DNA of 10,405 nt from Candidatus Aphodoplasma excrementigallinarum. GTDB lineage: Bacteria; Bacillota; Clostridia; UBA1381; UMGS1253. A program made the translations under genes and the position numbers. The notes below the pieces were generated by a model. It did not search any database and was not told the origin of the DNA. It worked only from the letters and a program-made list of their open reading frames with translations. Numbering within the stretch: position 1 is the first letter of the stretch; the number at the start of each line of letters is the position of its first letter. The stretch lies in the NCBI GenBank assembly GCA_018713805.1, contig DVOF01000130.1:1-10405 (forward strand), read 5' to 3'. Of this stretch, positions 6,404 through 10,405 are shown one piece after another.

Positions 6404-6463
6404 TGTATTGACTCCCTTCCAAAAAGCTGCATTCCCGGAAACTCCCGGCAAATACTTTTCTAT

Positions 6464-6507
6464 AAAAAAACAGACAAAGGCATCTACTGCAAGACGTCTT
6501 TGTCTGT
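6464..6507 (-). terminator. Hairpin with U-run at the start of the lrp leader (terminator or attenuator)
   Basis: On the minus strand, ACAGACAAAG (6507-6498) pairs with CTTTGTCTGT (6479-6470), extended inward by one wobble and one C-G pair. The loop is about 14 bases and seven T follow (one pairing with the stem base). It is a convincing intrinsic terminator. It lies immediately downstream of a good promoter (6515-6543), so a transcript from that promoter would consist almost at once of this hairpin. It may terminate the AraC-family gene upstream, attenuate the lrp gene, or produce a short RNA of about 45 bases. Confidence 0.75.
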
Positions 6508-6514
6508 CAAAATA

Positions 6515-6543
6515 ATATTACCACAAATGCGTTATAATGTCAA
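6515..6543 (-). promoter_or_regulatory. Sigma-A promoter upstream of the lrp-type gene
   Basis: TTGACA (6543-6538) and TAATAT (6520-6515) are separated by exactly 17 bases on the minus strand. The start site would be near 6508, about 105 bases before the lrp ATG and at the first base of the hairpin at 6464-6507. A weaker alternative inside the hairpin (TTGTCT, 17 bases, TATTTG) would bypass the terminator. Confidence 0.7.
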
Positions 6544-6605
6544 GAAAAATTTCCCCAATACATTACTTTCTTCGGATTTAACTGCAAAATACAAATAAAA
6601 TTCCG

Positions 6606-7397
6606 TCACCGCCTTTGCCGCAGGCAGGAGGCCCGGTACTTGCCCGGCGTCATACCGGTGACGCTTTTAAACTGGCGGATAAAGTGATATTCGTTTGTAT
6701 AGCCGGCCTGGCGGGCTGCTTCGCCGACAGAGCAGGCATTCCGCGCCAGAAGGTTTTTCGCGCGCTCAACGCGCGCATAGATCAAATCCGTCGCAGGCGG
6801 GACGCCGAACAGCGCCTTGTAGAGCACGTAAAAGCGCGACTCGCTCAGGCCCACGCGCCGCGCCAGCTCTGCAACGCGGACTGGCCGGTCGAGCGCGGCA
6901 AACGCCTCCTGCCGGAGTGCCTTGAGGTTTTCCGCCACGGCAGCGTCCACCGCAGGCTCCGTGTATTCCTGCTCCAGACGGCGCGCCGTCCGTGCAAACA
7001 GCTCGCGCAGCTTGAGGTCAAGCAAATCCGTATAATACGCGTTTCGGGCAAAAAACTCCGTTTCCATTTCCCGGATGATGGGGGTGATATAGCTGGGATT
7101 TGCCGGATAATAGACCGTATCCGGCCGTAGCCCGTACCGGGCAAGCGTCTCCGCCACATCGCCTGTAATATGAATCCAATCGTGAACAATGTCCTGCTTC
7201 TGGTTATAAAACTTCTGCGGCGTGTCCGGCGCATAGATAATCAGCGCGTTTGGCTTTGTCTCCGTCAGGACGCCCTCCACCAAAACCGACATCGGCTGCC
7301 AAAAGTGCAACAGGATAAACTCGCCCGCGCCATCCGGCCGCTCGAGGGAAAACCCCTTTTTCTCTGGCCATGCGTGGCGGATTCGCGTCACTTCCAT
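6606..7397 (-). CDS. AraC/XylS family transcriptional regulator
   Basis: A 263-residue regulator with an N-terminal cupin-like sensing domain (about 25-85, including GEFILLHFWQP and the APDTPQKFYN segment) and a C-terminal AraC DNA-binding domain. The first helix-turn-helix is RVAELARRVGLSESRFYVLYKALFG (174-198). The second, SVGEAARQAGYTNEYHFIRQFKSVTGMTPGKYR (223-255), carries the family signature. ATG 7397 is the chosen start: GGGGGAG lies six bases upstream. In-frame codons further upstream (7421 and 7535) can be excluded because the gene's own promoter (-10 box at 7425-7420) overlaps them. The gene is divergent from a family 2 glycoside hydrolase, the usual arrangement for a sugar-responsive AraC activator and its target. 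The inducer is unknown but probably a product or substrate of that enzyme (inference). The stop lies about 60 bases from the lrp promoter, with no terminator of its own before the hairpin at 6464-6507. Confidence 0.92.
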   Translation of the reverse strand: MEVTRIRHAWPEKKGFSLERPDGAGEFILLHFWQPMSVLVEGVLTETKPNALIIYAPDTPQKFYNQKQDIVHDWIHITGDVAETLARYGLRPDTVYYPANPSYITPIIREMETEFFARNAYYTDLLDLKLRELFARTARRLEQEYTEPAVDAAVAENLKALRQEAFAALDRPVRVAELARRVGLSESRFYVLYKALFGVPPATDLIYARVERAKNLLARNACSVGEAARQAGYTNEYHFIRQFKSVTGMTPGKYRASCLRQRR

Positions 7398-7419
7398 CCC
7401 GATCTCCCCCTTCCCTTCC

Positions 7420-7448
7420 ATTGTAGCAGATATAGGAGAAAAGGTCAA
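7420..7448 (-). promoter_or_regulatory. Sigma-A promoter of the AraC-family gene
   Basis: On the minus strand, TTGACC (7448-7443), 17 bases and TACAAT (7425-7420), with TGC just before the -10 box, give a near-consensus extended promoter. The start site falls near 7413, leaving a 16-base leader. One copy of the TAGGAGAAA repeat (7433-7441) sits in its spacer, which would allow autorepression. Confidence 0.8.
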
Positions 7449-7462
7449 TTTTTTAGGAGAAA
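7433..7462 (+). promoter_or_regulatory. Direct-repeat operator, probably for the AraC-family regulator
   Basis: TAGGAGAAA occurs at 7433-7441 and again at 7454-7462, in the same orientation and 21 bp apart, two helical turns. AraC proteins typically bind two direct half-sites about 21 bp apart. The downstream copy ends near -41 relative to the predicted glycoside hydrolase start site, next to its -35 box, as for class II activation. The upstream copy lies in the spacer of the regulator's own promoter. The regulator assignment is inferred from position. Confidence 0.6.
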
Positions 7463-7468
7463 GCGTTA

Positions 7469-7496
7469 TTGATTTCCCGCATGGAAACGATATAAT
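7469..7496 (+). promoter_or_regulatory. Sigma-A promoter of the glycoside hydrolase gene
   Basis: TTGATT (7469-7474), 16 bases and TATAAT (7491-7496). The -10 box is perfect while the -35 box and spacing are slightly off, fitting an activator-dependent promoter. The start site falls near 7503. The ribosome-binding site GGGGGAA (7524-7530) lies five bases before the ATG. Confidence 0.7.
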
Positions 7497-7535
7497 AAAA
7501 GCAGAAAGCAATTCAAGGAAAGCGGGGGAAATCAC

Positions 7536-9284
7536 ATGGAAAATATAAAATACGTGCCGCGGCCGGAATATCCGCGGCCGCAGCTACAGCGGAAAGAGTG
7601 GCTCAGCTTAAACGGAATATGGCAATTTGAGATTGACGGCGGCATCGACGGGTTCGATTGCGAATACTACAAGCGTGATAGCCTGGCGCAGGAGATTACC
7701 GTCCCATTCTGCCCGGAAAGCGAGCTGTCCGGGATCGGGCATAAAGGGTTTATGCCGTGCGTTTGGTACCGGCGTACCGTGACGCTGCCGCAGGCGTGGG
7801 ATGGTAAGCAAATCCTTCTGCACTTCGGCGCGGTAGACTACCATGCGACCGTATGGGTAAACGGGCAGTACGTGGGCGAACACCGCGGCGGCTACAGCTC
7901 GTTTTCCTTTGACATCACGGAGCAGTTGCAGGAAGGCGAAAACAGCATTGTGCTCGCCGCACGCGACGACGCGCGCAGCGGCAGGCAGCCGGCAGGCAAG
8001 CAGTCCGAGCTATATTATTCCCACCAATGCTCGTATACGCGTACGACCGGCATTTGGCAGACGGTATGGCTGGAGGCTGTGAACAAAAAATATATCACCA
8101 ATATCAAGGCAACTCCGGACGCGGAGGCAGGCACGGTACTGCTTGAGATAAAAACTTCTGCCAATACGATCGGCTGCCGGGCAACGGCGGAGGTATCCTT
8201 TGCCGGCAGGCCCATGGGCGGGGCGAGCGGCACGGTCGGTTCCTTTTCAGCGTTTTTGCCAGTTACACTTCGAGAAAAGCACCTCTGGGACGTCGGAGCA
8301 GGGAACCTCTACGATGTGACCGTCACGCTCTATGACGGCGATACGGCCGTAGATGAGGTGGAGAGCTACTTTGGCCTGCGCAGCGTGGGGCTGAAGGACG
8401 GCGCGTTTCTCTTAAACGGGCGCGCTGTGTTCGGCCGCTGGGTGCTCGACCAGGGCTTTTATCCAGACGGCATCTACACCGCGCCGACAGATGAGGCGCT
8501 TAAGCGCGACATCGAGCTGTCCATGTCGTTCGGGTTCAACGGCGCGCGCCTGCATGAAAAGATTTTTGAGCCGCGCTACCTCTATTGGGCGGACAAACTC
8601 GGCTACCTCGTCTGGGGCGAGCACGCGAACTGGTACCTGAACATCAGCAATGGCGACGGGATCAAGCACTTTCTGCCAGAGTGGCTCGAAGCTATCGAGC
8701 GCGACTACAGCCATCCGTCCATTATTGGGTGGTGCCCGTTCAACGAAACGTGGGACGACGGCAAAACCGGCACGCGGCAGGACAATCTGGTGCTTGAGAC
8801 CGTATACCATGCAACCAAGGCGGCCGACAGTACGCGCCCGGTCATCGACACAAGTGGGAACTACCACGTTGTGACCGATATTTACGACGTACACGACTAC
8901 GAGCAGAACGGCGACGTATATCATGCGCGCTACGCGGGCGGCGACATATATGAAACGTGGCCCGACCGCCAGCAGCACCACGGCGAACCGTATTTTGTGA
9001 GCGAATATGGCGGGATAAAGTGGCCGGAGGACGGTTCCGCCGGTTGGGGGTATGGCGACGCACCGCGAACAAAGGAGGAATTTTTCGCCCGGTACCGGGC
9101 GCTGACCGAGGCGCTGCTGCAAAGCGAGAACATGCTCGGCTTCTGCTATACACAGCTCTACGACGTGGAACAGGAGGTCAACGGCCTGCTCACCTATGGG
9201 CGCGAATATAAATTCGACCCAAAAATTATCTATGAAATCAATACGCAGGAAGCGGCGATTGAAAAGCGGGTAAATAAAAAATAG
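7536..9284 (+). CDS. Glycoside hydrolase family 2 enzyme (beta-galactosidase/beta-glucuronidase-like)
   Basis: A 582-residue retaining glycosidase with no signal peptide or membrane segment, so cytoplasmic. The N-terminal jelly-roll sugar-binding domain (about 15-180) contains RPQLQRKEWLSLNGIWQFEID and the family hallmark DYHATVWVNGQYVGEHRGGYSSFSFDIT (101-128). An immunoglobulin-like domain (about 185-285) follows. The TIM barrel (about 288-570) contains GFNGARLHEKIFEPRYLYWADKLGYLVWGE, the acid/base motif FNE (402-404, Glu404) and the nucleophile motif VSEYGG (488-493, Glu490). The size is close to E. coli UidA (about 600) and far below LacZ. However, the NKKG-type signature that reads the glucuronate carboxylate is absent; the corresponding stretch reads EVNGLLTYGREYKFD. 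Activity on glucuronides is therefore doubtful and the natural substrate is open. It is divergent from the AraC-family gene, which probably activates it, and ends at the 9305-9349 hairpin. Confidence 0.93.
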   Translation: MENIKYVPRPEYPRPQLQRKEWLSLNGIWQFEIDGGIDGFDCEYYKRDSLAQEITVPFCPESELSGIGHKGFMPCVWYRRTVTLPQAWDGKQILLHFGAVDYHATVWVNGQYVGEHRGGYSSFSFDITEQLQEGENSIVLAARDDARSGRQPAGKQSELYYSHQCSYTRTTGIWQTVWLEAVNKKYITNIKATPDAEAGTVLLEIKTSANTIGCRATAEVSFAGRPMGGASGTVGSFSAFLPVTLREKHLWDVGAGNLYDVTVTLYDGDTAVDEVESYFGLRSVGLKDGAFLLNGRAVFGRWVLDQGFYPDGIYTAPTDEALKRDIELSMSFGFNGARLHEKIFEPRYLYWADKLGYLVWGEHANWYLNISNGDGIKHFLPEWLEAIERDYSHPSIIGWCPFNETWDDGKTGTRQDNLVLETVYHATKAADSTRPVIDTSGNYHVVTDIYDVHDYEQNGDVYHARYAGGDIYETWPDRQQHHGEPYFVSEYGGIKWPEDGSAGWGYGDAPRTKEEFFARYRALTEALLQSENMLGFCYTQLYDVEQEVNGLLTYGREYKFDPKIIYEINTQEAAIEKRVNKK

Positions 9285-9304
9285 CGGCAATCTAAATTTT
9301 ATAT

Positions 9305-9349
9305 AAAACATAAGGGCGGAAGCAACGAGTGCTTCCGCCCTTATGTTTT
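9305..9349. terminator. Terminator of the glycoside hydrolase gene, usable in both directions
   Basis: Bases 9305-9324 and 9330-9349 are perfect 20-bp inverted arms around a 5-base loop. The inner part is GC-rich and the outer part is A/T, so the right arm ends in TTTT. It starts 20 bases after the glycoside hydrolase stop codon. Read from the other side it is followed by TTTTATAT, so it could also stop leftward transcripts that escape the tuf terminator. Confidence 0.85.
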
Positions 9350-9412
9350 GATTCCAGTTTCATTAATAATTCTTAGGTTGATAAACATATCCGCCTTTCA
9401 AAACAAAAATAC

Positions 9413-9445
9413 AAAAAAGAGGATGCAAAATTGCATCCTCTTTTT
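9413..9445 (-). terminator. Intrinsic terminator of tuf
   Basis: GAGGATGCAA (9419-9428) and TTGCATCCTC (9431-9440) pair, with a practical loop of about four to six bases. Six A on the left (9413-9418) give a T-run on the minus strand, and five T lie on the right. It begins about 20 bases after the tuf stop codon. The stretch 9350-9412 between the two terminators holds nothing I recognise. Confidence 0.9.
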
Positions 9446-9459
9446 ATTTAAGGGTTTAA

Positions 9460-10405
9460 TTAGCTTTCAACTGCGGATACAACGCCCGAACCAACCGTTC
9501 TGCCGCCCTCACGGATAGCGAAACGGAGGCCTTCCTCGATCGCGATCGGGGTAATCAGCTCAACCGACATCGTAACGTTATCGCCCGGCATGCACATCTC
9601 TACGCCTTCCGGCAGCTTGATAACGCCCGTAACGTCTGTCGTTCTGAAATAGAACTGCGGACGGTAGTTGTTGAAGAACGGCGTATGACGGCCGCCTTCC
9701 TCCTTCGTCAGGACGTAAACCTCGCCCTTGAACTTCGTGTGCGGGTTAATCGTGCCCGGCTTAGCAAGAACCTGGCCTCTTTCGATCTCGTTTCTCTGAA
9801 CGCCGCGGAGAAGCGCGCCGATGTTGTCGCCTGCCTCAGCATAGTCGAGGAGCTTACGGAACATCTCAATACCCGTTACAACAACCTTTCTTCTCTCTTC
9901 GGTCAGGCCGATAATCTCAACTTCTTCGGAAACCTTCAGCTGGCCTCTCTCAACTCTACCCGTAGCAACCGTACCACGGCCTGTGATCGAGAAGATATCC
10001 TCGATCGGCATCAGGAACGGAAGGTCGCTCTTTCTGTCCGGCGTCGGGATGTAATCGTCAACTGCATCCATCAGGTCGAGAATGCACTTGTACTCCGGCG
10101 CATTCGGGTCTGTGGAGGTGGACTCAAGCGCAACGAGCGCGGAACCAGTGATAATCGGAATTTCGTCTCCCGGGAACTCATACTCGGTCAGCAGCTCGCG
10201 AACTTCCATCTCAACGAGCTCGAGCAGCTCCGGATCGTCAACCTGGTCAGCCTTGTTCAGGAATACTACGATGTACGGTACGCCAACCTGACGGGAAAGA
10301 AGGATATGCTCTCTCGTCTGCGGCATCGGGCCGTCAGCAGCGGATACAACGAGGATTGCGCCGTCCATCTGCGCAGCACCCGTGATCATGTTCTTAACGT
10401 AGTCG
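9460..10405 (-). CDS. tuf: Translation elongation factor Tu, 5' end cut by the window edge
   Basis: EF-Tu is the GTPase that delivers aminoacyl-tRNA to the ribosome. The visible 314 residues run from DYVKNMITGAAQMDGAILVV to the C-terminus GGRTVGSGVVSAVES. They cover the second half of the G domain, with the NKAD guanine-specificity motif and the SAL motif, and then beta-barrel domains 2 and 3 (RGTVATGRVERGQ; GGRHTPFFNNYRPQFYFRTTDVTG). About 86 residues, including the P-loop and switch regions, lie beyond base 10405. Reading in frame continues to the window edge past the first ATG at 10389, which is internal and not a start. Arginine codons are mainly AGA (10 of 19) and CGT (7), while sigF in the same window uses none of AGA; this fits codon selection in a very highly expressed gene. 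No frameshift is seen. Confidence 0.98.
   Translation of the reverse strand, partial: DYVKNMITGAAQMDGAILVVSAADGPMPQTREHILLSRQVGVPYIVVFLNKADQVDDPELLELVEMEVRELLTEYEFPGDEIPIITGSALVALESTSTDPNAPEYKCILDLMDAVDDYIPTPDRKSDLPFLMPIEDIFSITGRGTVATGRVERGQLKVSEEVEIIGLTEERRKVVVTGIEMFRKLLDYAEAGDNIGALLRGVQRNEIERGQVLAKPGTINPHTKFKGEVYVLTKEEGGRHTPFFNNYRPQFYFRTTDVTGVIKLPEGVEMCMPGDNVTMSVELITPIAIEEGLRFAIREGGRTVGSGVVSAVES

Noticed and set aside
6432..6446. TCCCGG repeated at a 10-bp step in the lrp leader
   Set aside because: Too short and GC-rich to be a convincing Lrp site; likely chance, though it could be compared across relatives.
6460..6483. Seven-residue leader peptide reading MPLSVFL on the minus strand inside the lrp leader hairpin
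   Set aside because: No ribosome-binding site precedes its ATG, and its codons coincide with the terminator arm and T-run, which explains the composition. No run of one regulatory amino acid codon is seen.
7398..7535. N-terminal extension of the AraC-family protein to 7535 or 7421
   Set aside because: The extension would be encoded across the gene's own -35 and -10 boxes, and no ribosome-binding site precedes those codons.
8412..9311. 299-codon open frame antisense to the glycoside hydrolase (and a similar one, 4326-5042, antisense to htpG)
   Set aside because: Low-complexity shadow composition, no recognisable domain and no ribosome-binding site or promoter; the plus-strand genes are clear.
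1..10405. CRISPR arrays, insertion sequences, attachment sites, tRNA genes
   Set aside because: No regularly spaced repeats, transposase frames, flanking target duplications or tRNA-like cloverleaf sequences were noticed on reading.

Overview
The window reads as chromosome of a spore-forming member of the Bacillota, most likely class Clostridia, with moderately GC-rich coding sequence (impression, not computed). The basis is a complete spoIIA operon (spoIIAA-spoIIAB-sigF), whose proteins resemble their Bacillus subtilis counterparts closely, together with an HrcA/CIRCE heat-shock operator and a Bacillota-type 626-residue HtpG. Most of the window is conserved housekeeping and sporulation content. 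I found no phage, transposon, CRISPR array, tRNA or rRNA gene.

Layout. Positions 1-3742 hold minus-strand genes: a phosphoglucomutase/phosphomannomutase (64-1797) with its own terminator; a structured, promoter-driven candidate 6S RNA (about 1870-2064); sigF (2135-2869); spoIIAB (2962-3387) and spoIIAA (3407-3742), preceded by a sigma-H-type promoter. At about 3743-4004 the orientation diverges: the spoIIA promoter faces left, and a strong sigma-A promoter with a perfect, unusually long CIRCE operator faces right into htpG (4005-5885). htpG converges with an Lrp/AsnC regulator (5960-6403) on a shared bidirectional terminator. The Lrp gene has an upstream promoter whose transcript would begin with a terminator-like hairpin. 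Next come a minus-strand AraC/XylS-type regulator (6606-7397) and a divergent plus-strand family 2 glycoside hydrolase (7536-9284). Their shared region holds two facing promoters and a 9-bp direct repeat spaced 21 bp. The right end carries two terminators and the 3' four-fifths of tuf (EF-Tu), cut by the window edge.

How the parts work together. SpoIIAA, SpoIIAB and sigma-F form the partner-switch that activates the first forespore-specific sigma factor. The AraC regulator and glycoside hydrolase form a probable sugar-responsive pair. The points most worth a second look are regulatory: CIRCE control of htpG with an 18-bp-arm inverted repeat; the candidate 6S RNA between sigF and the phosphoglucomutase gene; the hairpin at the start of the lrp transcript; a 26-bp perfect palindrome between spoIIAB and sigF; and the AraC-type operator. 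I do not see evidence for a wholly new multi-gene system.
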